From: an uncultured Microbacterium sp.
GTDB taxonomy: Bacteria > Actinomycetota > Actinomycetes > Actinomycetales > Microbacteriaceae
Direction of reading: 5' to 3'
NCBI RefSeq assembly: GCF_947488465.1
Contig: NZ_CANKZA010000001.1
Location: 62,001 to 126,000, forward strand
Length of the DNA stretch: 64,000 nucleotides
The notes beneath the pieces were generated by a model that was not told the DNA's origin, did no database searches, and saw nothing but the letters and a program-made list of their open reading frames with translations. Shown here in pieces: positions 1 to 7,218 of the stretch. Positions within the stretch are counted from its first letter, which is position 1. Each line of letters opens with the position of its first letter. The translations under genes were made by a program, and so were the position numbers.

Positions 1-984
1 GGCGGGGAAGATCTCGCTCAACTCGTGAACGACGCGTTCTACGGGGGCGAGATCGTCTCGCTGCCGTGGGCCGGTTCGTACCTCGGTCGCGGCAGCCTGA
101 GCGTCGACTACGTCGAGGGCGGGACGGGAACGCCCGATCCGATCACCGGCGCGGTCGAGAGTCCCGATGCCGAGCTCGCCCGCGTGGTGACCCTGGTCGT
201 CGAGCACGCCGTCAACCGCCCGAGCGAGTCGCTCATGGTGGTCACGGCATCCACCCGTCACGCCGAACGTGTGCGCGCCGCGGTCGCGTCGGCCTTCGCG
301 GGACGCGCCGACGTCGCCGACTTCGTCGGACGCGACACCGCCGAGCCGTTCGCCGTGCTCGGCCTCGAAGAGTCGGTGGCGGAAAGCCGCGACCGGGTGA
401 TCTTCTCGCTCGGGTTCGGGCTGACCAAGCACGGCCGGGTGCTGAGCGACTTCGGCGATCTGTCCGGCCCCGACGGGGAGCGTCTGCTGACGGTCGGGAT
501 GACCCGTGCGCGCCGGTCGATGGTGATCGTGTCGTCGATCCGGCCGTCGGCATTCGACGAAGGACGCCTCGAATCGGGCGCCGCGACACTCATGTCGATC
601 CTCGGGGGCATCGCCGCCCGCGCCCGCGAATCGCGCTTGGAAGACCTCGCCGATCCGCTCACCCTCACCCTCGCGCAACATCTGCGCAGTCTCGGGGTGT
701 CGGTTGACGTCGACTATCACGGGCGCCTGCCGCTCGTCGCGCAGTACAAGGGCAAGGCCGTCGTCACCGAGAGCGATTCGGATGCGATCGGCGAGAGCCT
801 GCGCGAGACCCTGCGTCTGCGCCCCCAGATCCTGCGGCGCCTCGGCTGGCACTACATCCGTGTGCACGCGTTCGATCTCTACAGCGACCCGGCCGGCGTG
901 GCATCGCGCATCGCGGCGATCCTCGGCGTGCAGCCCGAGACGCCCACTGCGCAGACCCCCACCCAGCCGATCGATGTCCCCTGA
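1..984 (+). CDS. C-terminal part of a superfamily I helicase with a C-terminal nuclease-like domain (partial)
   Basis: The frame is open from base 1, so the gene starts outside the window; the GTG at 25 is internal. About 327 residues are visible. The first part looks like the C-terminal RecA-like domain of a UvrD/RecD-type helicase: an alternation of strands and helices, then LLTVGMTRARRSMVIVSS, which resembles the late helicase motif containing T-R-A-R. The last ~110 residues (LPLVAQYKGKAVV, then SLRETLRLRPQILRRLGWHY and VHAFDLYSDP) resemble the restriction-endonuclease-like fold seen at the end of large actinobacterial AAA helicases. Role inferred: DNA repair or defence helicase-nuclease. 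Its stop codon overlaps the next small gene by 11 bp. Confidence 0.75.
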   Translation, partial: GGEDLAQLVNDAFYGGEIVSLPWAGSYLGRGSLSVDYVEGGTGTPDPITGAVESPDAELARVVTLVVEHAVNRPSESLMVVTASTRHAERVRAAVASAFAGRADVADFVGRDTAEPFAVLGLEESVAESRDRVIFSLGFGLTKHGRVLSDFGDLSGPDGERLLTVGMTRARRSMVIVSSIRPSAFDEGRLESGAATLMSILGGIAARARESRLEDLADPLTLTLAQHLRSLGVSVDVDYHGRLPLVAQYKGKAVVTESDSDAIGESLRETLRLRPQILRRLGWHYIRVHAFDLYSDPAGVASRIAAILGVQPETPTAQTPTQPIDVP

Positions 985-1162
985 CCGTCAGCGCATCGAG
1001 CGGGTCCGCGGATCGCGGCGCGCGCGTCTGACCCCCGCGCCGGGGACCGACCCCTCTCCCGACGTGCCGGGAGAACACGGCGATGCCCCGCCACCTCAGG
1101 GTGACGGGGCATCGGGTCCGAACGACGAGCGGATGCTGCGGGACGTCCCGCCGCACTACTAG
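974..1162 (+). CDS. Small conserved hypothetical protein overlapping the helicase gene
   Basis: A 62-residue ORF starts at ATG 974, inside the last codons of the helicase gene, and ends with TAG at 1160-1162. The protein is charged and proline-rich with no membrane segment or cysteine. Its C-terminus (NDERMLRDVPPHY) is a compact motif I recall from small proteins next to this helicase in related actinobacteria. The overlap suggests translational coupling, so it may act with the helicase. No function can be assigned. Confidence 0.55.
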   Translation: MSPDRQRIERVRGSRRARLTPAPGTDPSPDVPGEHGDAPPPQGDGASGPNDERMLRDVPPHY

Positions 1163-1187
1163 CCCCCGCGCGGAGCCGGAGCGCGTG

Positions 1188-1233
1188 GCGTTTCGACTCG
1201 CTTCGCTCGCGGGGCGACCGGGAGTGGAAACGC
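1188..1233. terminator. Hairpin between convergent genes, likely bidirectional terminator
   Basis: GCGTTTC-g-ACTC at 1188-1199 pairs with GAGT-g-GAAACGC at 1222-1233, leaving a 22-nt GC-rich loop. It ends two bases before the mscL stop codon and lies 25 bp after the small plus-strand gene, so it can serve both convergent transcripts. There is no U-tract. Confidence 0.5.
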
Positions 1234-1235
1234 GC

Positions 1236-1652
1236 TCAGTTGGCGGCGGTGTTCTTGCCGAGCAGGTCGCGGATCTGCACGAGGAGTTCCTGCTCGGTGG
1301 GGAGCTTGTCCTCTTCGGGCTCGACGACGCCCGCCTTGGCAGCCTGACGCTCCTTGAAGTGGTTCATCGGAACGACGAACACGAGGTAGACGACCAGTGC
1401 GACCGCGAGGAAGCTGATGACCGCGTTGACGAGCCCACCGATCGGGAAGGTGACCGGGCCGTACAGGCCCTGGACCGTCGGTCCGACCGCGCCGGTTTCT
1501 TCGTCGGCCGCCCAGACGAGCGAGATCAGCGGAGTGATGAGGGCGGCGACGATCGCATTGACGACGGCGGTGAACGCCGCGCCGATGACAACAGCGACCG
1601 CGAGGTCGATGACGTTGCCGCGCATGATGAAGTCTTTGAAGCCCTGGATCAT
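1236..1652 (-). CDS. mscL: Large-conductance mechanosensitive channel MscL
   Basis: The 138-residue protein begins MIQGFKDFIMRGNVIDLAVAVVIG, the typical MscL N-terminal helix and TM1. TM2 follows around residues 75-98 (a hydrophobic run into FVVPMNHFKER) and a charged C-terminal helix with the PTEQELLVQIRDLL bundle closes the protein. MscL forms a pentameric pore that opens at high membrane tension and releases solutes during osmotic downshock. Length fits the family (130-150). It is the last of three genes on this strand, 45 bp after the FmdB-like gene. Confidence 0.97.
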   Translation of the reverse strand: MIQGFKDFIMRGNVIDLAVAVVIGAAFTAVVNAIVAALITPLISLVWAADEETGAVGPTVQGLYGPVTFPIGGLVNAVISFLAVALVVYLVFVVPMNHFKERQAAKAGVVEPEEDKLPTEQELLVQIRDLLGKNTAAN

Positions 1653-1697
1653 GTCAATGACCTTTCTGTGAGACGGCGAGTCGCCGTGCGGTCCCGA

Positions 1698-1964
1698 TTA
1701 TACGGGTGAGGATTTCGCCTCGGTCTTTGATGATGTCGGAGAAGTCGTGGCCGCGCCACCGGACGCGTCCGCGGAGCTCGAGGCGGCTGCGCGCGAATCG
1801 GTGCGGTAAAAACCTCCGCCGTTGAAGGTGACGCCGATCGAGCCATACTGCTTGCGCAGTGCGCCGCCGCACTCGGGGCATTCGGTCAGCGCGGCGTCGG
1901 AGAACGACTGGACAGCGTCGAAGCGGTGGCCGCAGTGCGTGCAGGCATAGGCGTAGGTAGGCAT
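1698..1964 (-). CDS. FmdB-family zinc-ribbon protein
   Basis: This is an 88-residue protein. The N-terminus MPTYAYACTHCGHRFD is the FmdB/CxxC_CXXC_SSSS signature, with a second CPECGG pair near residue 35, so four cysteines can bind one zinc. The conserved GGGFYRTD follows, and the tail is a low-complexity Ser/Ala/Thr stretch. The family is thought to be regulatory, but the precise role is unknown. It lies 15 bp behind the cyclo-ligase gene and is probably cotranscribed. Confidence 0.9.
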   Translation of the reverse strand: MPTYAYACTHCGHRFDAVQSFSDAALTECPECGGALRKQYGSIGVTFNGGGFYRTDSRAAASSSADASGGAATTSPTSSKTEAKSSPV

Positions 1965-1979
1965 GGGTCCTCGGTGAGT

Positions 1980-2576
1980 TCAGCGCCGGTGCGGCGCGAG
2001 GGTGACAGTACGAGTGGGGGTGACGACACCCGTGACGGGCTGGTCGTGCAGGTCGCGGGGCACGTCATCGACGAGTTCGGAGTCGAAGATCACGGCGTAG
2101 ACGGGCGGGCAGTGCTCCATCGACCCGAGGGTCTTGTCGAAGTAGCCGCGTCCCCAGCCGAGTCGCATGCCGGTCCGGTCGACCGCCGCGGCAGGAATTA
2201 CGAGGAGATCGACGTCGTTCACCGCCAGCGGGCTCAGCACCTCACCGGTTGGTTCCGGCATCCCGAAGAGACCTTCTGCAATCTCACCGTCCGGGTCGGC
2301 GACCGCCCAGTCGAGTAACCCGTCGACGCGGGTGATGGGCAAGAGCACCCGGATGCCGCGCGCGACCGCGCCGCGGATGAACTCCTGGGTGCCGGGCTCG
2401 GTGGGCGACGACAGGAAACACGACAGCGACCGTGCGCCGAGCGCGTCGACGAGGGCGTCGAGTTGCGCTTTCACGCCCGCCGCGGCCGTCTCGTGGGCGG
2501 CTTCGGAGCGGAGCTGTCGGCGTTCGCGCAGATCGGCGCGGAGCGCCCGCTTCGCGTCGTCGATGCCGTCCGTCAT
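1980..2576 (-). CDS. 5-formyltetrahydrofolate cyclo-ligase
   Basis: The 198-residue protein converts 5-formyl-THF to 5,10-methenyl-THF using ATP and so recycles an inhibitory folate. The signature GWGRGYFDK lies at residues 140-148, and the N-terminal AKRALRADLRERR helix is characteristic. Length is normal. It is the first gene of the strand run with the FmdB-like protein and mscL, and is divergent from galU across an 83-bp gap. Confidence 0.92.
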   Translation of the reverse strand: MTDGIDDAKRALRADLRERRQLRSEAAHETAAAGVKAQLDALVDALGARSLSCFLSSPTEPGTQEFIRGAVARGIRVLLPITRVDGLLDWAVADPDGEIAEGLFGMPEPTGEVLSPLAVNDVDLLVIPAAAVDRTGMRLGWGRGYFDKTLGSMEHCPPVYAVIFDSELVDDVPRDLHDQPVTGVVTPTRTVTLAPHRR

Positions 2577-2659
2577 GGTCCGATTCTAGGCGGCGAACAT
2601 GTGGCCACCTGTTTCGTCCCGGATACGTCGTTGTCACATGCGCTGGCTAGGGTGTACTC

Positions 2660-3538
2660 ATGAGCCGCACTCCGATCAAGGCCGTCATCCCCGCTGCGGG
2701 GCTCGGCACCCGATTCCTTCCGGCGACCAAGGCGATGCCGAAGGAAATGCTCCCCGTCGTCGACAAGCCAGCCATCCAGTACGTCGTCGAAGAAGCGGTC
2801 GCTGCCGGGATCGATGATGTCCTCATCATTCTCGGGCGCAACAAGAACAACATCTCGAACCACTTCGACTCCATGCCGGAGCTCGAGTCGAACCTCGTCA
2901 AGAAGGGCGATCAGGAGAAGCTCGACCGTGTCGTGCACTCCAACGATCTTGCCGACATCCACTACGTCCGCCAGGGCGAGCCCAAGGGGCTCGGTCACGC
3001 GGTGCTTCGCGCTCGCCACCACGTCGGCGATTCCACGTTCGCCGTCCTGCTCGGCGACGACCTGATTGACGAGCGCGACCCGCTGCTACCGAAGATGCTC
3101 GCCGAGAACGCGGCATCCGGCCTCACGGTCGTCGCGCTCATGGAGGTCGATCCGGAGCAGATCCACATGTACGGCGCCGCCGCGGTCGAGCCGACGGATG
3201 ACCCGGATGTCGTGCGGGTCACGGGTCTCGTGGAGAAACCCAATAAAGAAGACGCGCCGTCGAACTACGCCGTCATCGGCCGGTACGTCCTCACTCCGGG
3301 CGTGTTCGAGATTCTCGAGCGCACCGAACCCGGAAAGGGCGGCGAGATCCAGCTGACCGACGCGCTCCAGGAGCTGGCCACGACCGACGGCGTGCTCGGC
3401 GTCGTGTTCCGCGGTCGCCGCTACGACACCGGCGATAGGGTTGACTACATCAAGGCCATCGTGCAGTTGGCTGCGGACCGTACCGACCTCGGCCCCGACC
3501 TGCGCCCCTGGCTGAAGGACTTCGCGGCGCAGCTCTGA
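2660..3538 (+). CDS. galU: UTP-glucose-1-phosphate uridylyltransferase GalU
   Basis: The 292-residue enzyme makes UDP-glucose from UTP and glucose-1-phosphate. It opens with the nucleotidyltransferase motif AAGLGTRFLPATKAMPKEML (residues 12-31) and continues with VDKPAIQYVVEEA. GLVEKP and GEIQLTDAL lie further on and the sugar-binding RRYDTGD near the C-terminus. ATG 2660 follows a short leader. The product feeds cell-wall and exopolysaccharide synthesis, possibly including the GT2/GH81 operon at 57.8-62.2 kb. Confidence 0.97.
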   Translation: MSRTPIKAVIPAAGLGTRFLPATKAMPKEMLPVVDKPAIQYVVEEAVAAGIDDVLIILGRNKNNISNHFDSMPELESNLVKKGDQEKLDRVVHSNDLADIHYVRQGEPKGLGHAVLRARHHVGDSTFAVLLGDDLIDERDPLLPKMLAENAASGLTVVALMEVDPEQIHMYGAAAVEPTDDPDVVRVTGLVEKPNKEDAPSNYAVIGRYVLTPGVFEILERTEPGKGGEIQLTDALQELATTDGVLGVVFRGRRYDTGDRVDYIKAIVQLAADRTDLGPDLRPWLKDFAAQL

Positions 3539-3563
3539 CGTCGCCTCGCCGAGGGGAACGACC

Positions 3564-4193
3564 GTGGATCTGACGGGACCTCGGCAACACGGACCGATCT
3601 CGATTCGGCTCGTGAAGCAGCGCGATGCCCGCATCATCCAGAACGAGTTGCTCAGCAACCGCGGATGGTTGCGCCCGTGGGAGGCGACGAGCCCGGACGG
3701 ACCGGTGTCCTTCGACATGCGTTCCGGCATCCGTCGCCTCTTGCAGCAGTACCGCGACGGTGGCGGGATTCCGCTCGTCATGGAATACAACGGCGAGATC
3801 ACCGGGCAACTGAACGTGTGGGGGATCGCACGCGGCTCTCTGGCGTCGGCGACGATCGGCTATTGGGTCAGTGAGCGGTTCGCGGGCCTCGGCATCACGC
3901 CCACGAGCGTCGCGCTGGCCACCGACCTGTGTTTCCGCGAGATGCGGCTGCACCGGATGGAGATCTGCATCCGCCCCGAGAACGTCGCGAGCCTGCGCGT
4001 CGTCGAGAAGTTGGGGTTCCGGTACGAGGGGCTTCGCCGCCGGTACATCCACATCGCCGGTGATTGGCGCGACCACTACGTGTTCGCCCTCGTGCGCGAG
4101 GACGTCCCCGACGGTGTGCTCGAGCGATGGATCTCGGGCCTGGTTCCGGCGAATGCCGCGGCCATCCCCCCGGCGGATCGCCTGCCCATCTGA
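3564..4193 (+). CDS. GNAT-family acetyltransferase (RimJ/RimL type)
   Basis: The GTG-started 209-residue protein lies 25 bp after galU. It has the RimJ/RimL pattern: IRLVKQRDAR at the start, the WGIARGSLASATIGYWVSE strand pair, then GLGITPTSVALATD as the acetyl-CoA pyrophosphate loop region. The usual RIEICIRPENVASLRVVEKLGF-like segment follows. Such enzymes acetylate N-termini, often of ribosomal proteins, or small amines; the substrate cannot be read from the sequence. The RxxGxG core is degenerate (FAGLGI). Confidence 0.88.
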   Translation: MDLTGPRQHGPISIRLVKQRDARIIQNELLSNRGWLRPWEATSPDGPVSFDMRSGIRRLLQQYRDGGGIPLVMEYNGEITGQLNVWGIARGSLASATIGYWVSERFAGLGITPTSVALATDLCFREMRLHRMEICIRPENVASLRVVEKLGFRYEGLRRRYIHIAGDWRDHYVFALVREDVPDGVLERWISGLVPANAAAIPPADRLPI

Positions 4194-4279
4194 CGGTGTG
4201 ACCTTCACCTTCGAGTCGAACTTCAGACACGCGGTCGGATGACCGTGTGTCGCGGGCATCGGGACCTAGCGTGGTCCCC

Positions 4280-5200
4280 ATGGGTGGGCAGGTTCTCGGA
4301 GGCGGCGTGGTCGTCCTCGTCGCGGTCGTGCTGTGGCTCGTCTATCTGTTGCCGTCGTGGAATGGTCGTCATCAGTACAACGCAGCCGAACGCAATGCCG
4401 TGCGCCTGAGTCAGGCGCTTCGAGTGCTCGCCGAAACGAGCGAAACGCCCCGCGAGGTGCAGCTCGAACTCAACGCCCGCACGGCGCTCGCTCAGCAGCG
4501 CCTCGCCCGGCGCATGCAGTCCGAGCGCGAGCACGCGCAACTCGAGAACGCGAAAGCCGAGTTGGCCGTCGAACGCGCGCAGGCGCGGATGGATGCCGCC
4601 CTCGCCCGCGAGCGCGCGGCCGCCGAGGCAGCTGCCGCCGCGGCCATCCCCGCCGTCCGCCGCGCGCGCGCACGTCGTCGCGCCCGGCTCGCAGCCACGA
4701 TCGTCGGTCTGGTCGCCGTCGCACTCGCCGTCTGGGGTGCCGTGGATCTGATCCTCACCGGGTCGCAGCTTCTGCTGTGGTCGTCGGTCGCCGTTGCCAG
4801 TGCCGCGGTGCTCATGCTGCAGCGCATGGCCACCGTTCAGCGCCGCACCGTGCAGCGTGAGGTCGTCGCGATGACACCGCGCATTGCGGGCGATGTGCAA
4901 GATGTCGCGCTGGCGACCGACCGTGTGGCCTGGACGCCGCGTGAACTGCCCCGGCCGCTGACCGCTTCGGCGGGATCACGCGCGGCCGCTGTGCTCGATC
5001 AGGCCGACGCGCGCGCGGCGCTTCGTCGCGCTGCCCTCGAAGAAGCCATGCGTGCGCGTGCCGAACGCGCGCGCCCCACGTCGTTGGATGCCGCACGAGC
5101 GGCACGCGTCGACGAGTTCGCCGGGGGCGCCGCGGCCGGAGATGACGCGATCGAAGCACACGTGCGGCAACTGCTCGAGCGCCGCGCGTCGGGTCAGTGA
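4280..5200 (+). CDS. Membrane protein with long coiled-coil region, function unknown
   Basis: Start chosen at ATG 4280 (MGGQVLGGG), which begins just before a transmembrane helix at residues ~6-25. About 110 residues of Ala/Arg/Glu-rich helix follow, probably coiled coil, then two more membrane segments at ~140-185 and a cytoplasmic Ala/Arg-rich tail, giving 306 residues. No enzyme motif is visible. It lies between the acetyltransferase and tRNA-Ala. Proteins of this plan are common beside galU in Microbacteriaceae, but no role is established. Confidence 0.7.
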   Translation: MGGQVLGGGVVVLVAVVLWLVYLLPSWNGRHQYNAAERNAVRLSQALRVLAETSETPREVQLELNARTALAQQRLARRMQSEREHAQLENAKAELAVERAQARMDAALARERAAAEAAAAAAIPAVRRARARRRARLAATIVGLVAVALAVWGAVDLILTGSQLLLWSSVAVASAAVLMLQRMATVQRRTVQREVVAMTPRIAGDVQDVALATDRVAWTPRELPRPLTASAGSRAAAVLDQADARAALRRAALEEAMRARAERARPTSLDAARAARVDEFAGGAAAGDDAIEAHVRQLLERRASGQ

Positions 5201-5249
5201 GCCGAGTTCGGGGAGCCCCCGGCGGCGTGATAACCTGACGGAGGTTCAC

Positions 5250-5325
5250 GGGCCTATGGCGCAGTTGGTAGCGCGCCTCGTTCGCATCGAGGAGGTCAGG
5301 AGTTCGAATCTCCTTAGGTCCACCA
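5250..5325 (+). tRNA. tRNA-Ala (anticodon CGC)
   Basis: A 76-nt cloverleaf with an encoded CCA end. The acceptor stem GGGCCTA pairs with TAGGTCC and contains G3:U70, the alanine identity pair. The anticodon arm CCTCG-TTCGCAT-CGAGG gives anticodon CGC, which reads GCG. The T-arm carries GTTCGAATC. It is the only tRNA gene seen in the window. Confidence 0.97.
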
Positions 5326-5363
5326 ACGCAGAAGTGCCCCCGCTTGCGGGGGCACTTCTGCGT
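5326..5363 (+). terminator. Perfect 18-bp hairpin directly after tRNA-Ala
   Basis: The base after the tRNA CCA starts an 18-bp stem without mismatch (ACGCAGAAGTGCCCCCGC and its complement), with only TT between the arms. There is no U-tract but the stem is very strong. It terminates tRNA transcription and probably shields the convergent gene relic. Repeat-bounded tRNA 3' ends are also typical integration targets, though no integrase is present. Confidence 0.8.
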
Positions 5364-5374
5364 TAACGGTGCGC

Positions 5375-5656
5375 TCAGCGGAAGGTCAGGACCTCGTCGC
5401 CCCGTCGGTGCGACCCGCTTCGTACCGGTCCCACGCGGGCGCGCCGTCGACATCGGGCGCGAGACCGTGGGCGAACGCGGTCCAGCGGCTCTGCATGCGC
5501 TCGGAGATCTGCTCGGCCGAGCGGGTCAGCGGGGTTCAGCTGCTGGGGGCACGCGGGGCCGAAGATGACGGCATCCGTCACGCCGTCGAGATCGGTGGCG
5601 GGCGCAGGGTCCCGCCAGCGCAGGTCACCGGCGGGCGCCTGCGCGAAGGGCGTGCC
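5375..5656 (-). pseudogene. Collapsed type-B carboxylesterase gene
   Basis: From 5656 downwards the minus strand reads GTPFAQAPAGDLRWRDP and then VTDAVIFGPACPQQ, which matches the N-terminal region of para-nitrobenzyl esterase/carboxylesterases. Within 30 bases it passes, in another frame, into SAEQISERMQSRWTAFAHG and PAWDRYEAGR, the C-terminal end of the same family, and ends at TGA 5375. About 400 residues that carry the catalytic triad are missing and the parts are out of frame. An in-frame TAG lies just upstream at 5672-5674. Inferred to be a non-functional relic. Confidence 0.7.
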
Positions 5657-5705
5657 TCTCGTTCGGGCGGTCTACAAGGACGGGATCGCGCTGGGCTGAA
5701 CGGGC

Positions 5706-6179
5706 TCAGCGCCCGGGGGCGTCGAAAGACCAGGCATCCGGGTCGATCGCCGTCGCGACGTCCCACTCGGGCGTCTCCCACCGGAAGGTCGCGACCGCGC
5801 ACGTCGGCATGTGGCCGATGCCGCCGTCCGACAGTCCGGCCGCCAGCATGGTCATCCCCGGATCGTGCGCGACGATCATCACCGATGCGGCTCCGCGCCC
5901 GGCGGCGGCGGCCAACAGTGTCTTCGGTGACGAGCCGTAGAGGTCGGGCGACAACTCGGGGTCGAGCTCGAACCGTGCGCCGAAGAAGCCGGCCGTCGTC
6001 CGTGCGCGCAGGGCCGTCGAGGCGAGGATCGCGTCGATCGTGATTCCGGTCGCCGCGAGCCGCTCCGCCATCGCGGGGGCATCGCGCAGTCCGCGCGGGT
6101 TCAGCGGGCGATCGTGGTCGTCCAGCTCCGGGGTGCCCCAGTCGCTTTTCGCGTGCCGCACCAGGATGAGGGTCGTCAT
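5706..6179 (-). CDS. SixA-like histidine phosphatase family protein
   Basis: Start placed at ATG 6179, giving MTTLILVRHAKSDW with the RHG-type catalytic motif (here RHAKSDW, as in SixA). Length is 157 residues. The second conserved region STALRARTTAGF and the late histidine in VMIVAHDPGM are present, so the two-histidine active site is complete. SixA-like enzymes dephosphorylate phosphohistidine or small phosphorylated metabolites. The start overlaps the stop of the arginase-family gene by 4 bp, so the two are coupled. Confidence 0.9.
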   Translation of the reverse strand: MTTLILVRHAKSDWGTPELDDHDRPLNPRGLRDAPAMAERLAATGITIDAILASTALRARTTAGFFGARFELDPELSPDLYGSSPKTLLAAAAGRGAASVMIVAHDPGMTMLAAGLSDGGIGHMPTCAVATFRWETPEWDVATAIDPDAWSFDAPGR

Positions 6180-6844
6180 GTCGTCGCCTTTCGGGTGTGG
6201 ACTCCCGCGAGAAGTTCCAGCACGCACAGCGCGGCGAGGCGCACCGTCCGGCCGTCGGGAGCATCGGCCGTCGCATCGACCTCGACGATGTCGGCACTGC
6301 GCACGCGCGCATCGCTCGACACCGTGCGGACGAGAGTGCGGAGTTCCCACGCCTGCAGACCGCCGGGCACGGATGCCGGGCATCCCGGAGCGACGGAGCG
6401 ATCGCACACGTCCACGTCGATGTCGAGATGGATGCCGCCCTCTCCGGCCCCGGCGACCGCGAGCGCCTCGGCGGCGACATCGGGGAGCCCGCGGCGGCGG
6501 ACGTCGTCGATCGTGATGACCGTGATGCCGAGATCCGCGGCGCGCCGGGCGTACGCGGCGGAATTGGCGAAATCCGCGATGGCGACCTGCACGATCCGTC
6601 GCGGATCGAGCCCGTCTTCGACGAGCCGCCGCACGGGGGAGCCGTTGGAAACACCGTCGCGCAGATCGAAGTGGGCGTCGAGCGTGACGAGTCCGCCGGC
6701 ATCCGCTCCCTGCGCGTGCGCGCCGGTCGGCGACAGGGACGTCCGGAACGCGGGCGCGCCGAGGAGCACGGCATCCATCGCCTCATCGGACGGATCGGGC
6801 CAGTCGCCGGCGCGCGGCCAGAGGGCGTCGTGGGAGAACGCCAT
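6176..6844 (-). CDS. Arginase/formimidoylglutamase-family protein lacking an internal segment
   Basis: This is a 222-residue protein of the ureohydrolase fold. The N-terminus (MAFSHDALWPRAGDW, then SLSPTGAHA) and the C-terminal half are well kept: TLDAHFDLRDG supplies the DAHxD metal ligands, DIDVDVCDR the DxDxxD ligands, and PGGLQAWELR closes the site. The family is normally ~300 residues, and the segment that should hold the first metal ligand (GGDH/N) is absent between TGAHAQ and GGLVTLDAH. Catalysis is therefore doubtful, although the frame is intact. It overlaps the GGCT-fold gene by 1 bp and the phosphatase gene by 4 bp. Confidence 0.8.
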   Translation of the reverse strand: MAFSHDALWPRAGDWPDPSDEAMDAVLLGAPAFRTSLSPTGAHAQGADAGGLVTLDAHFDLRDGVSNGSPVRRLVEDGLDPRRIVQVAIADFANSAAYARRAADLGITVITIDDVRRRGLPDVAAEALAVAGAGEGGIHLDIDVDVCDRSVAPGCPASVPGGLQAWELRTLVRTVSSDARVRSADIVEVDATADAPDGRTVRLAALCVLELLAGVHTRKATT

Positions 6845-7191
6845 CAGCCGACGTACACCCAGGCCGCCCGGCCGCTGCCGAGCATCACGCGCTCGCGGCG
6901 GTACAGCTGCACCTCGTACTCGTCGGCGGCGTCGATCTCATCGAGCGTGACGTGCAAGACCTTGCCGACCACCTTGTCGACGGGGTTGCCGGTGTGCCGG
7001 ATGACGGGGTGAACCGAGAGCCCCGACACATCGACGACGCGCTGATCGGTGATTTCGGTGTAGTCGATCGTGTAGCCGGGCAAGGTATCGCTCTCGCCCG
7101 CGACGATCCGTCCGAACGTGTCGAGTTGCACCTCGGCGAATTGGAGCGTGCCGTAGGTGAACAACAGCTGGTCGTCCGGTCCCTCGCTCAC
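6844..7191 (-). CDS. Gamma-glutamylcyclotransferase-fold (AIG2-like) protein
   Basis: The 115-residue protein starts with LLFTYGTLQFAEVQ, the YGTL substrate-loop motif of the GGCT/AIG2 fold. LPGYTIDYTEIT follows, then a conserved acid around DEIDAADEYE, and it ends YRRERVMLGSGRAAWVYVG as in the family. The reaction may be cyclization of a gamma-glutamyl amine, but many bacterial members are uncharacterised. First gene of a three-gene overlapping operon (GGCT fold, arginase family, phosphatase). Confidence 0.85.
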   Translation of the reverse strand: MSEGPDDQLLFTYGTLQFAEVQLDTFGRIVAGESDTLPGYTIDYTEITDQRVVDVSGLSVHPVIRHTGNPVDKVVGKVLHVTLDEIDAADEYEVQLYRRERVMLGSGRAAWVYVG

Positions 7192-7218
7192 GACCCCAGG
7201 CTACTCGCGCCGCGCGCG

